A stretch of DNA of 64,000 nt from Dolichospermum sp. DET69. GTDB taxonomy: Bacteria > Cyanobacteriota > Cyanobacteriia > Cyanobacteriales > Nostocaceae. The position numbers and the translations under genes are program-made. The DNA lies in the NCBI GenBank assembly GCA_017355425.1, contig CP070233.1:102501-166500 (forward strand). The letters are read 5' to 3'. The notes below the pieces were generated by a model. That model had not been told where the DNA came from, did not search any database, and saw only the letters and a program-made list of their open reading frames with translations. Shown piece after piece: positions 47,785 through 56,482 of this stretch (its first letter is position 1; the number at the start of each line of letters is the position of its first letter).

Positions 47785-47979
47785 ATGAACAGTTCTCAGA
47801 TAGTTGCAATTATTACAGGGGCAATTTCTATACTTCTGGCGATTGCATACCTAATTGTTGTGCAAATTATTGATTACCGGGATATGAAACCAGCGCCTAT
47901 TAGCGAACTTACCCCAGTCGTAATCATTGCGACAAGTAATTTACCTAATTTACAGTTTGACATAATTGCTAAAGTGTGA
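47785..47979 (+). CDS. Small single-span membrane protein, unknown
   Basis: A 64-residue frame with one N-terminal hydrophobic helix (about residues 7-27, IVAIITGAISILLAIAYLIV) and a short soluble tail of about 35 residues. AGGAAAC precedes the ATG by about 6 nt. No family recognised. Coding status rests on the ribosome binding site and the clean helix only. Confidence 0.5.
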   Translation: MNSSQIVAIITGAISILLAIAYLIVVQIIDYRDMKPAPISELTPVVIIATSNLPNLQFDIIAKV

Positions 47980-48200
47980 AACAGATGGGGTAGATGATTC
48001 TGCCCCTACTCTATGATAGAAAGATAATCCATAGACTTAAACCAATAGTTGTTATTTAATAATTCAATTGATGGAAATATAAGAATTCTTTACAGAAAAT
48101 ATCGTAAATTTGTTTAATTAAATAATTCCTTTTTGGCATGGATAAAGGTAAGCTATTGATAACAATATTAAATAAAGATAAATTTTCATTATCTGTCATG

Positions 48201-48226
48201 ACTAGGTTGATAGGGATCAACGCTAG
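48201..48226. promoter_or_regulatory. Inverted repeat upstream of the CO2-uptake operon
   Basis: ACTAGGTTGAT and ATCAACGCTAGT form an imperfect palindrome around AGGG, 48 bp before the ndhF start. Cup operons are known to be repressed by a LysR-type regulator (CcmR/NdhR) in other cyanobacteria. Whether this is its site is a guess. Confidence 0.4.
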
Positions 48227-48273
48227 TTAGTGTGTTTTCTTTAAGTTTTGCTGCAAACTATAGAGGTAATTGA

Positions 48274-50133
48274 ATGAATCAGTATTTATTAGATACTGTT
48301 TGGCTGATTCCTGTTTATGCTTTAATAGGTGGGCTTTTAGCCATACCTTGGTCGCCGGGAATCATTCGCAAAACAGGCCCTCGACCAGCCGGATATGTCA
48401 ACGTGGTTATGACCTTGTTCTCCTTTTTTCATGCTGTCTTGGCTTTTCCAGGGACTTGGAATCATCCAGCTAAAGAAGTATTTATTCCTTGGTTATCTAC
48501 CGCAGGTTTAAATCTGACTATTAATTTAGAAATTTCTGCTATCAGTGTAGGTGCGTTAATTATTATTACCGGCTTGAATTTGCTGGCGCAGATATACGCT
48601 ATTGGTTACATGGAAATGGACTGGGGTTGGGGACGCTTCTTTTCCTTATTGGGATTATTTGAAGCAGGTCTTTGTGCCTTAGTTCTGTGTAACAATCTCT
48701 TCTTTACCTATGTAATTCTAGAAATCCTCACCTTGGGAACTTACTTATTAGTAGGTTTGTGGTTTAGTCAGCCTTTGGTAGTAACTGGGGCGCGAGATGC
48801 TTTTTTAACCAAACGGGTGGGAGACTTGTTTTTATTAATGGGTGTCTTGGGACTTTGGACACTTTCAGGAACTTGGAATTATACGGAGTTAGCTGCATGG
48901 GCGGCTAGTGCCAATGTTGACCCCACAATTATTACTTTAGTATGTTTGGGTTTAATTGCCGGACCAATGGGTAAATGCGCCCAGTTTCCCTTGCATTTGT
49001 GGTTAGATGAAGCAATGGAGGGACCCGTTCCCAGTACAATTTTGCGGAGTTCGGTGGTAGTGGCCAGTGGGGCATGGGTATTAATTAAATTGCAACCTGT
49101 GTTTAGTTTATCACCTGTGGCATCTTCGGCGATAGTGGCGATTGGGGCGGTGACAGCTATTGGTGGGGCGTTAATTGCGATCGCTCAAATTGACATTAAA
49201 CGCTGTTTATCTTATTCTGTCAGTGTTTACATGGGGTTGATATTTATTGCGGTAGGTACACAGCAAAATGAAGCAGCTCTATTATTAATCCTCACCCATG
49301 CCCTCGCTGCTGCATTATTAGTGATGAGTACGGGGGGAATAGTTTGGAATAGTGTTACCCAAGATGTTACCCAACTTGGTGGATTGTGGTCACGTCGTCC
49401 CATGTCCGGTTTAGCCTTCATTGTCGGGACATTGGGTTTAATTGGTTTTCCCCCTTTAGGTAGTTTTTGGGGGTTGTTTAAATTAGCTGATGGTTTATGG
49501 GCAACACACCCGATTTTAGTAGGAATAGTTATTGTTGTTAATACCTTAACTACATTTAGCTTAACTAGACAATTTGGTTTAATTTTTGGTGGTAAACCCA
49601 AACAAATGAGTGAACGTTCTCCCGAAGCTATTTGGTTGATGGTTTTACCAATGATGATTTTATCGGGCTTTGTTTTACACCTGCCTTTAGTGTTGCAAAG
49701 TCTATCATTACTACCTGACTGGGCAACATTAAATAAAGATGTGGCACTGCTATTAATTTGGTCAAGTATCTTTGGTTGTAGTATTAGTAGCATCATCTAT
49801 TTAGGTAATATTCCTAAACCAATTCGTCTACCCTGGCAAGGATTACAAAATTTATTTGCTTACGATTTTTACACCCCTCAAATTTACAAAATTACCATTA
49901 TTTTCGGCGTTGCTCAACTTTCTAAATTTGCCGATATGCTGGATAGATTTGTAGTAGATGGTATTGTCAACTCTGTGGGTTTATTCTCTCTATTAGGTGG
50001 TGAAGGCTTGAAATATAGTAACAATGGACAAACTCAATTTTATGCCTTAACAGTTCTGTTAGGAGTCGGTTTTTTAGGTGCTTGGGTGACATGGCCTTTC
50101 TGGGGAATTCAATTCATGAATTTAATTTTCTAA
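48274..50133 (+). CDS. ndhF: NAD(P)H-quinone oxidoreductase chain 5, CO2-uptake type (NdhF3/F4)
   Basis: A 619-residue polytopic protein (about 14-16 helices) of the NuoL/MrpA antiporter family. It has conserved lysines and the segment GPMGKCAQFPLHLWLDEAME, then GPVPSTILRSSVVVASGAWV, and QIDIKRCLSYSVSVYMGL. With ndhD and the cup gene downstream it is one of the divergent subunits (NdhF3 or NdhF4) that make the thylakoid NDH-1MS complex convert CO2 to bicarbonate. GAGGT lies 6 nt before the ATG. First gene of the operon. Confidence 0.93.
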   Translation: MNQYLLDTVWLIPVYALIGGLLAIPWSPGIIRKTGPRPAGYVNVVMTLFSFFHAVLAFPGTWNHPAKEVFIPWLSTAGLNLTINLEISAISVGALIIITGLNLLAQIYAIGYMEMDWGWGRFFSLLGLFEAGLCALVLCNNLFFTYVILEILTLGTYLLVGLWFSQPLVVTGARDAFLTKRVGDLFLLMGVLGLWTLSGTWNYTELAAWAASANVDPTIITLVCLGLIAGPMGKCAQFPLHLWLDEAMEGPVPSTILRSSVVVASGAWVLIKLQPVFSLSPVASSAIVAIGAVTAIGGALIAIAQIDIKRCLSYSVSVYMGLIFIAVGTQQNEAALLLILTHALAAALLVMSTGGIVWNSVTQDVTQLGGLWSRRPMSGLAFIVGTLGLIGFPPLGSFWGLFKLADGLWATHPILVGIVIVVNTLTTFSLTRQFGLIFGGKPKQMSERSPEAIWLMVLPMMILSGFVLHLPLVLQSLSLLPDWATLNKDVALLLIWSSIFGCSISSIIYLGNIPKPIRLPWQGLQNLFAYDFYTPQIYKITIIFGVAQLSKFADMLDRFVVDGIVNSVGLFSLLGGEGLKYSNNGQTQFYALTVLLGVGFLGAWVTWPFWGIQFMNLIF

Positions 50134-50206
50134 ATATTTATGATTTAGATTGCTGATAATAATTTAAAATAATAATTACCATCTAAATCATATTAGGGAT
50201 AATCCA

Positions 50207-50905
50207 GTGATTAAGAAAAACCTTTCTCGCCGAAATTTACTCCAATTAGGTACAGGTGTAATTAGTGCCGGAGTAGCTGTCGCGGTGTCTTCCAATTTAG
50301 CTACACTCGAACCAGCCACGGCTAAAAACATTGTTAAACCTGACGAAGCACTCAAAGCATTACTCGATGGTAATGATAGATTTGTTAACCAAAAGCGTCG
50401 CTATAAGAATCAAGGTTCTGCCCGCTTACAGGAAGTTGCTAAAGGACAAAACCCCTTTGCTTCTATCCTTGGCTGTGCCGATTCTAGAGTCCCCGGAGAA
50501 ATAATTTTTGATCAGGGTTTAGGCGATTTATTTGTTTGTCGAGTTGCGGGTAATATTGCCACACCAGAAGAAATTGGTAGCCTAGAATTTGGGAGTTTAG
50601 TATTAGGATCAAAAGTGATTATAGTACTAGGACATGAAAGATGTGGTGCTGTAGATGCCACAATTAAAGGCGCACAAGTACCAGGGCAAATTGGCAGCTT
50701 ATTAGAGGCAATTAAGCCCGGTGTCGAGAAATCTCAAGGACAACCAGGAGATAAATTAGAAAACGCTGTTAAAGCTAACATTTTGGTGCAAATTGAAACA
50801 TTGAAATCATCACCAGTTCTAGCTGAATTAATCAATGCCAACAAACTTAAAATAGTTGGTGGTTATTACGACTTAGATACTGGCAAAGTCAGTTTAGTTA
50901 GTTAA
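50207..50905 (+). CDS. Beta-carbonic anhydrase with Tat signal (EcaB-like)
   Basis: A 232-residue protein. Residues 7-15 hold a twin-arginine motif (SRRNLLQLG) followed by a hydrophobic stretch ending near ATA. The enzyme part has both zinc motifs of beta-carbonic anhydrases, ILGCADSRVPGEIIFDQG and VLGHERCGAVDAT. The signal suggests export to the periplasm or thylakoid lumen. The start is GTG 50207. It lies between ndhF and ndhD in the same direction (73-nt and 63-nt gaps), so it is probably co-transcribed with the CO2-uptake complex. EcaB of Synechocystis is the closest named analogue in memory. Confidence 0.93.
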   Translation: MIKKNLSRRNLLQLGTGVISAGVAVAVSSNLATLEPATAKNIVKPDEALKALLDGNDRFVNQKRRYKNQGSARLQEVAKGQNPFASILGCADSRVPGEIIFDQGLGDLFVCRVAGNIATPEEIGSLEFGSLVLGSKVIIVLGHERCGAVDATIKGAQVPGQIGSLLEAIKPGVEKSQGQPGDKLENAVKANILVQIETLKSSPVLAELINANKLKIVGGYYDLDTGKVSLVS

Positions 50906-50968
50906 TTCATCATAAATCAGTTGGTAATAGCTAATCTATTACCAATTACTAATTACCAATTAATAAAT

Positions 50969-52462
50969 ATGTTGAGTGTTTTAATTTGGCTACCAATTAT
51001 AGCCGCTATAATCATCGGTTTTTATCCAGCAAAAAATGTTCCTGCGAGTCAGATTCGGTTAGTATCTTTAATCGTCACAGGTTTAGTTTTGCTGTGGAAT
51101 ATTTTCATTTTGTTAAAATTTGATATCAGCAATCCAGGGATGCAGTTTACCGAATATCTACCTTGGAATGAAACATTAGGTTTGAGTTATCAATTAGGAG
51201 TTGATGGATTATCAATATTAATGTTGGTGTTAAATAGCTTACTCACTTGGATTGCTATTTATAGCAGCAGTAAAGATATAGAACGTCCTCGGTTATTTTA
51301 TTCCCTGATTTTGTTTGTTAGTGGTGGCGTTGCTGGTGCTTTCTTATCAGAAAATTTGCTTTTGTTCTTCCTATTTTATGAATTGGAATTAATTCCATTT
51401 TATTTACTAATCTCCATTTGGGGAGGAAAAAAACGGGCTTATGCAGGGATGAAATTCCTGATTTATACAGCTATTTCTGGCGCGTTTATTTTAGCCACAT
51501 TTTTAGGAATGGTGTGGTTAACAGGTTCTCATAGTTTTGCCTTTGATGCTGTGGCTACACAAAACATTTCTGCGGGAATGCAATTAGTATTATTATCAGG
51601 AATAGTTTTAGGTTTTGGCATTAAGATTCCTTTAATTCCTTTCCATACTTGGCTACCTGATGCTTACGTTGAAGCTTCTGCACCTATCGCTATTTTGTTA
51701 GGTGGAATATTAGCAAAACTGGGAACTTATGGATTATTGCGATTTGGACTGGGAATGTTTCCCCAAACTTGGCACATTATCGCCCCAACTTTAGCAATTT
51801 GGGGGGCAATTAGCGCGATTTATGGGGCAGTTGTAGCGATCGCTCAAACAGACATAAAACGCATGGTAGCATATAGTTCTATCGGACACATGGGCTATAT
51901 CTTACTAGCAGCCGCAGCAGCCACACCATTATCATTAGTTGGTACAGTTTCCCAAATGTTTAGTCATGGAATTATCCTGGCTATTCTCTTCCATTTAGTT
52001 GGAGTTATTGAAACCAAAGTTGGGACAAGAGAATTAGACAAACTTAGTGGTTTAATGAGTCCTATTCGCGGTTTACCATTGATTAGTGCTTTACTAGTTT
52101 TAAGTGGTATGGCTAGTGCAGGTATTCCTGGTTTAACAGGTTTTATTGCTGAATTTATTTCCTTTCAAGGCAGTTTTTCCACTTTTCCCATTCCCACACT
52201 TTTATGTGTAGTAGCATCTGGTTTAACCGCAGTTTATTTTGTAATTCTTCTCAACCGCACCTGTTTTGGTAAACTGCAAAATAACTTAGCCTATTATCCT
52301 AAAGTATTTTGGGCGGAAAAAATCCCTGCATTAATTTTAGCATCTCTAATTGTTTTCTTAGGAGTACAACCAGTTTGGCTAGTGCGTTGGAGTGAAACCA
52401 CAACTACCGCAATGGTAGCGGCAATTCCTACTACCGAAAAAACCGTAATTGCCTTGAAGTAA
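50969..52462 (+). CDS. ndhD: NAD(P)H-quinone oxidoreductase chain 4, CO2-uptake type (NdhD3/D4)
   Basis: A 497-residue polytopic NuoM-family subunit. It shows LLFFLFYELELIPFYLLISIW (the conserved Glu-containing helix, here FYELELIPFYL), IPFHTWLPDAYVEASAPIAI and QTDIKRMVAYSSIGHMGY with proton-channel lysines. ATG 50969 is used. The frame is open 16 codons earlier across a heptamer-like repeat (TTACCAATTACTAATTACC). It pairs with the upstream NdhF in the NDH-1MS proton-pumping arm. Confidence 0.93.
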   Translation: MLSVLIWLPIIAAIIIGFYPAKNVPASQIRLVSLIVTGLVLLWNIFILLKFDISNPGMQFTEYLPWNETLGLSYQLGVDGLSILMLVLNSLLTWIAIYSSSKDIERPRLFYSLILFVSGGVAGAFLSENLLLFFLFYELELIPFYLLISIWGGKKRAYAGMKFLIYTAISGAFILATFLGMVWLTGSHSFAFDAVATQNISAGMQLVLLSGIVLGFGIKIPLIPFHTWLPDAYVEASAPIAILLGGILAKLGTYGLLRFGLGMFPQTWHIIAPTLAIWGAISAIYGAVVAIAQTDIKRMVAYSSIGHMGYILLAAAAATPLSLVGTVSQMFSHGIILAILFHLVGVIETKVGTRELDKLSGLMSPIRGLPLISALLVLSGMASAGIPGLTGFIAEFISFQGSFSTFPIPTLLCVVASGLTAVYFVILLNRTCFGKLQNNLAYYPKVFWAEKIPALILASLIVFLGVQPVWLVRWSETTTTAMVAAIPTTEKTVIALK

Positions 52463-52478
52463 TTATCAAAAACCATGA

Positions 52479-52685
52479 GTAGGGGTTTAGCAATGCTCAT
52501 AGGTGTTAATTTAAGCCCTGGCAACTGGAAGTTGCGGAACTACACAAACAAAGTCCACCTTCGCGGACTAAGGAAAAATTAATTGTTTGAAACCCACGCA
52601 GGTGGGTTTTGCCTGTGTAGGTGCGGTTTCTAACCGCCGATTTAATATTAAGTTGACACCAATGAAGCTCTTGCTTTACCCCTAC
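52479..52685. mobile_element. MITE-like element, family C
   Basis: A 207-bp non-coding element between ndhD and cup. The ends are imperfect inverted repeats of about 37 bp, GTAGGGGTTTAGCAATGC and (inverted right end) GTAGGGGTAAAGCAAGAGC, both continuing TCAT(T/A)GGTGT(T/C)AA. The interior has several small stems such as ACCCACGCAGGTGGGT. Related sequence is at 19201 and a collapsed version at 28460. No clear target duplication. Confidence 0.7.
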
Positions 52686-52744
52686 GATTTCTAAAAAAAT
52701 CTTTTCCACAATCAAAACATTTATTAATCAACAGAAAAAATATT

Positions 52745-54067
52745 ATGGTACAAACTCCAGAAAAACAAACTACCAAAATTCCCCCTTCTAAACACGAATT
52801 TGCAGAAATTATTCATCGCTTAGAAGCTGGTGGTTCAATGTTGCCAGATACACCAGAAAATTTAATGCAAATCATCGGTATTTATAAAGCTTATGCTGTA
52901 CCGATGGATTTCTATTGGCGAGATTTACTTTACATTGCTGAACAAGTATTTTTAGATCCTTTACCAGCGTTTAAATATTTCTTACCCCAAGAATATTTAG
53001 ACCTACATAATCATTATGCTGGTGATGATGCTGATTTAAGAATTTGGCGGGGTGTAGCTACTGCACATCCTGAACTTTTGGCATTTATGGAAAAAGGTGA
53101 AACTGGAAAAATGCCCAAGATTTTCCATCATTTATTCCATGACAGAATTAACATGGAATTTGCAGAAGCTTGTATGCAGGCTATGCTATGGCATCGCAAA
53201 ATGTACGCCCCAGTTAATCAATTTGATGCTTATTTAGATTCGGAAGAATATAAAGCTAATGCGGATAAGGCAATTAAAGCTTATTTTCGGAAAAATCCTT
53301 TAATGTCAGGACTTTACAAACTGTTTCCTGAGATGTTCTTGGAACAGTGCCGGATGATGTCCTATTATTCTAATTTAGGACTTTTCTGGGAAGTCATGGC
53401 ACCTGTGTTTTTTGAAATGTCAGATATTTATGATGAAGGTGGTTTTAAGGGTGTACCTGATGCCATGGACTTTCTCGTAAATGGTATATTTGCAATTGCT
53501 GGTCGTCCGATTTATCATCATGTTTATATTGATGGTGAATGTTATGAAATCATCCCCAAATCTAAAGGTTTTACCTGGTTATATGAAGCGGCATTACCCT
53601 ATGTAGAAGCTGTTTTTTATCGCACAGCACCATTTAGAGGGACAAAGTCTTATAATGCCCAAGCAGGACAAGTTCCAGCAGATCAAAAAGACTTTCATTA
53701 TGGGATTCTTTACGCTGATGTCTTTCCTGTTGGTACAGCAGGTATTCCTCCTACATTATTAATGCAAGATATGTTGCACTTTTTGCCTCAATATCTTGTT
53801 GATTATTATCAAGAATATTGTCGAGGAGAAGAGGATATTTTGATTCAATTGGGAATTACTTTCCAACGTTCCATGTATAATGTCACATCTGCGGTAATTC
53901 AAGCTTTGAGAACGGCTCTTTTATATCCTTTAGATGATGAAAATCCGAAGCATTTACAAGCAAATCGGGAATTCTTTGAAATGCAGCTAAGTCGTTTTAC
54001 TCGCACTGATTATGGTATGCGTGATGCTGCAAGGTTACGGGATATTCAAAGACAGGATTATAGATGA
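52745..54067 (+). CDS. cupA: CO2 hydration protein of the NDH-1MS complex (CupA/ChpY-like)
   Basis: A 440-residue soluble protein of the Cup/Chp family, which converts CO2 to bicarbonate on the NDH-1MS complex at the cytoplasmic side of the thylakoid. Recognisable parts are YKAYAVPMDFYWRDLLYIAE, IFHHLFHDRINMEFAEACMQ, the Cys/His region FLEQCRMMSYYSNLGLFWE, and YHHVYIDGECYEII. The length is nearer to CupA (about 440) than to CupB, so NdhF3/D3/CupA is the likelier set. The stop TGA merges with the first bases of the following MITE. Confidence 0.9.
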   Translation: MVQTPEKQTTKIPPSKHEFAEIIHRLEAGGSMLPDTPENLMQIIGIYKAYAVPMDFYWRDLLYIAEQVFLDPLPAFKYFLPQEYLDLHNHYAGDDADLRIWRGVATAHPELLAFMEKGETGKMPKIFHHLFHDRINMEFAEACMQAMLWHRKMYAPVNQFDAYLDSEEYKANADKAIKAYFRKNPLMSGLYKLFPEMFLEQCRMMSYYSNLGLFWEVMAPVFFEMSDIYDEGGFKGVPDAMDFLVNGIFAIAGRPIYHHVYIDGECYEIIPKSKGFTWLYEAALPYVEAVFYRTAPFRGTKSYNAQAGQVPADQKDFHYGILYADVFPVGTAGIPPTLLMQDMLHFLPQYLVDYYQEYCRGEEDILIQLGITFQRSMYNVTSAVIQALRTALLYPLDDENPKHLQANREFFEMQLSRFTRTDYGMRDAARLRDIQRQDYR

Positions 54068-54141
54068 TCCCCCTAAATCCCCCTTAAAAAGGGGGACTTT
54101 AACTCTAGTTCCCCCCTTTTTAAGGGGGGTTAGGGGGGATC
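54066..54141. mobile_element. Small palindromic MITE-like repeat (GATCCCCC type)
   Basis: A 76-bp unit whose ends GATCCCCCTAAATCCCCC and (inverted) GATCCCCCCTAACCCCCC are near-perfect inverted repeats, each extended by the stem CTTAAAAAGGGGG. AT on both sides could be a 2-bp duplication. Repeats of this type are widespread in filamentous cyanobacteria. It directly overlaps the last two bases of the cupA stop codon. Confidence 0.75.
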
Positions 54142-54168
54142 ATCACTAGTATCTCAATCAAATGAAAA

Positions 54169-54543
54169 ATGTCTGAACAAAAAAACTTACTTCAATCAGA
54201 TTTTCACTTACCCTATAACCAAAAGCTTGTAGCAAGAGCAAAAGAACTAAGAAAAAATATGACACCCGCAGAGAAAAAGCTGTGGAATGAATATTTAAAA
54301 AATTTTAAATTTCGCGTTCTTAGACAAAGACCTATTGATAATTTTATTGTTGACTTTTATTGTCCAAGTTTGAAGTTAGTGATTGAGGTAGATGGTGATA
54401 GCCATTTTACCTCTGAAGGTAAAGATTATGACTTAGAAAGAACAGATATATTAAAAGGACATGGATTGGAAATAGTTAGATTTACTAATAGTGAAGTTTT
54501 GAATAATTTTGAAAGCGTATGTCAAATACTAGAAAATATATGA
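54169..54543 (+). CDS. DUF559 (Vsr-like endonuclease fold) protein
   Basis: A 124-residue protein with the DUF559 signature: RAKELRKNMTPAEKKLWNEY, FKFRVLRQRPIDNFIVDFYC, LKLVIEVDGDSHF and GLEIVRFTNSEVLNN. The fold is related to very-short-patch-repair and restriction-like nucleases, with the acidic residues in VDFYCPxxKLVIEVDG. Biological role unknown. It stands alone between the MITE and a hairpin and is probably accessory. Confidence 0.88.
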   Translation: MSEQKNLLQSDFHLPYNQKLVARAKELRKNMTPAEKKLWNEYLKNFKFRVLRQRPIDNFIVDFYCPSLKLVIEVDGDSHFTSEGKDYDLERTDILKGHGLEIVRFTNSEVLNNFESVCQILENI

Positions 54544-54566
54544 AAACTTTTTTCTGTAGTATTTTT

Positions 54567-54595
54567 CTCGTTCCCAATCAGAGACTGGGAACGAG
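54567..54595. terminator. Hairpin between convergent genes
   Basis: CTCGTTCCCA and TGGGAACGAG form a perfect 10-bp stem with a 9-nt loop between the ends of the DUF559 gene and the convergent nitrogenase-associated gene. It is a common cyanobacterial intergenic hairpin and could end both transcripts. Confidence 0.6.
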
Positions 54596-54626
54596 GGAAT
54601 AGAGAAATAAAGAGGCTTTTTGATGG

Positions 54627-55115
54627 TTAATGCTGGTGTTCTTTTTCGTGATTTTTACAACCACCTTTACCATGATCATGGTCGTGATTGTGTCCATTAG
54701 CGCAGCCTTGGAGGTTTTGCTGCATGAGTTTTTCACTCATTTCTTTAAAAGAATCATCTACAGCTTTTAAGCCTATCCATGCGTCAATTTTATCAACATC
54801 AAAACCTACTTCTCTTTTATCCCCTACTTGGATTAAGGGACGACGAATTAATAAGGGATCTCTTAACATCATGACTAAAGCATTTTCAGCGTTGATGTTT
54901 TCAGGATTCACCTCTCCTGATTTTACTCTAGGTGCGGCTTTATTAAACCATTCTATCACTGGGCGATCGCCAAAAAATGATCGCAATTTTTCCACTGTCC
55001 AAGGTTCTGTTAATAGGTTATATACTACTACCTCATGACCTGCGGCTGTGAGCAAAACTTTTTGCTTTATACCACCTTTACAGCCTGGTTTTTCATAGAA
55101 AATTACTCTGGCCAT
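54627..55115 (-). CDS. Nitrogenase-associated ArsC/Spx-like protein with His-rich tail
   Basis: A 162-residue protein. Residues 1-115 form an ArsC/Spx thioredoxin-like fold (VIFYEKPGCKGGIKQKVLL with Cys12, then FFGDRPVIEWFNKAAPRVKS and MLRDPLLIRRPLIQVGD). This is the pattern of the nitrogenase-associated subgroup found with nif genes. The C-terminal 25 residues are rich in His with Cys (GHNHDHDHGKGGCKNHEKE), a likely metal-binding tail. AGGAGAAA precedes the ATG. Its presence near hyp genes supports a diazotroph. Metal storage or delivery is inference. Confidence 0.85.
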   Translation of the reverse strand: MARVIFYEKPGCKGGIKQKVLLTAAGHEVVVYNLLTEPWTVEKLRSFFGDRPVIEWFNKAAPRVKSGEVNPENINAENALVMMLRDPLLIRRPLIQVGDKREVGFDVDKIDAWIGLKAVDDSFKEMSEKLMQQNLQGCANGHNHDHDHGKGGCKNHEKEHQH

Positions 55116-55245
55116 TGCGATTTCTCCTATAAGGTTCTGGTTTGATTTATGGATAGGAAATAATTAAACGCGGATAAACGCAGATAAACGCAGATATTAT
55201 TATATTTATCACAATAATCTGTTATTGATGTTTTTGCCATTACTT

Positions 55246-55857
55246 TTAAAATTTTTTAGCAATGTGGTTAATTACATCAAATTCAAATCTCTGTTTTGGA
55301 TTGGTTTCTCCATAAATATTAAATGTTACTGTTGGTTTGTCTCCAATGGATTCAACTTGATGTATTGTTTCGGGGGTAAAGCTGACAATATCACCGGGAG
55401 ATAAATTTATTTCTCCTACTTTTTCCAGTTTATCAGGAAAATCTGGGTGGGAACTCCGTCGCCAAAATGTGTTTTTTTCCTGACCTTTTAAGATTGCGAC
55501 TACTCCCCATGTTCCATGATTATGAATATTAGAAGTTGTCCCTGGTGCAAATTTCACTGTTTGTACAGTTAAGGGAAATCCCAATTCATTATATAATAGT
55601 AAAACCGAGAATCCTGTTTTTGAATCTGGTTCTAAAGATTGACTTTGTACCCAATAGGAATTGATAATTAACCGTCTTACTAACATTCTCATATCTGGAA
55701 GTCGGGTTGATTCATCTTCAACATTTTTGAGAACATCTTCAACTTCAGTTAGAAAGCGGTACAACCGATAATTATCACGCAATAGATCCCATTCTCTTGC
55801 TGATTTACAGATTTGATGCTGTCCATTTTCAGCAATAAACCAATCGTTACCTTGCAT
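55246..55857 (-). CDS. Cupin-type cysteine dioxygenase-like protein
   Basis: A 203-residue protein with a cupin barrel in its C-terminal two thirds: motif 1 FAPGTTSNIHNHGTWGVVAI (metal-binding His pair) and motif 2 LSPGDIVSFTPETIHQVESI (third His). The arrangement is near to cysteine dioxygenase type I, but substrate contacts cannot be confirmed. The gene begins 2 nt after the stop of the upstream helical-repeat gene, so the two are translationally coupled. Confidence 0.78.
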   Translation of the reverse strand: MQGNDWFIAENGQHQICKSAREWDLLRDNYRLYRFLTEVEDVLKNVEDESTRLPDMRMLVRRLIINSYWVQSQSLEPDSKTGFSVLLLYNELGFPLTVQTVKFAPGTTSNIHNHGTWGVVAILKGQEKNTFWRRSSHPDFPDKLEKVGEINLSPGDIVSFTPETIHQVESIGDKPTVTFNIYGETNPKQRFEFDVINHIAKKF

Positions 55858-55859
55858 AA

Positions 55860-56345
55860 TTAATCATCATCTTCTGTTGGACGGGTTAAAATATCTAGGA
55901 GAATACCAGCACCAAAATCATTTTTTTCATCAATACCTTTTATTCTGGTACTGATTTCCTTAGCTTGCTCTATTTTTCCTAGTTTAGCTAATACCAAACC
56001 AGAAGCAGCATAAGCATTTAAGTACAATCTGATTTGGGGTTCTTCGTGGCGTTTAACGAGAATAGGTTTCAGTTCTTCCCAAATCTCAGGTAGACTTTCC
56101 GCTTTCTTAATTTTAGCGGTTATTTTCTCTGCTGTTGTCAGTGCGAGAATATAATTATTTTTGTAATAAAAATATCTATAAGCTGCAACTAAAACATCTG
56201 TGTTATCTGCTGTTTTAGCTAAAGCCTGTTGCATATATTTTGTAGATTCTTCTGTATTTTCCCAAGTATGTGCAGCTAATATTAATAATTCTTTGACATC
56301 ATCTGCTACATCAAACCATGAAAAGCTATTTGTATCAATTTGCAT
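55860..56345 (-). CDS. TPR-like helical protein, unknown
   Basis: A 161-residue helical protein with degenerate tetratricopeptide-like repeats (AHTWENTEESTKYMQQALAK, VLVAAYRYFYYKNNYILALT, and AYAASGLVLAKLGKIEQAKE) and an acidic C-terminus. It is immediately upstream of the cupin gene in one transcription unit. In my memory cupin plus small TPR-like pairs occur near nif or hyp genes of diazotrophs. I cannot name a function. Confidence 0.65.
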   Translation of the reverse strand: MQIDTNSFSWFDVADDVKELLILAAHTWENTEESTKYMQQALAKTADNTDVLVAAYRYFYYKNNYILALTTAEKITAKIKKAESLPEIWEELKPILVKRHEEPQIRLYLNAYAASGLVLAKLGKIEQAKEISTRIKGIDEKNDFGAGILLDILTRPTEDDD

Positions 56346-56482
56346 AATAGGTAATTAATCCCATTTGTTCTGGAATATTGGGGATTTCCCATATTTACTA
56401 TTTAACAATTAAAATTGTAGTTAGTTAGATAAATTTAATTATTTTATCACTTTGGTAAAATGAGAGAAAATAACGTAACGAT

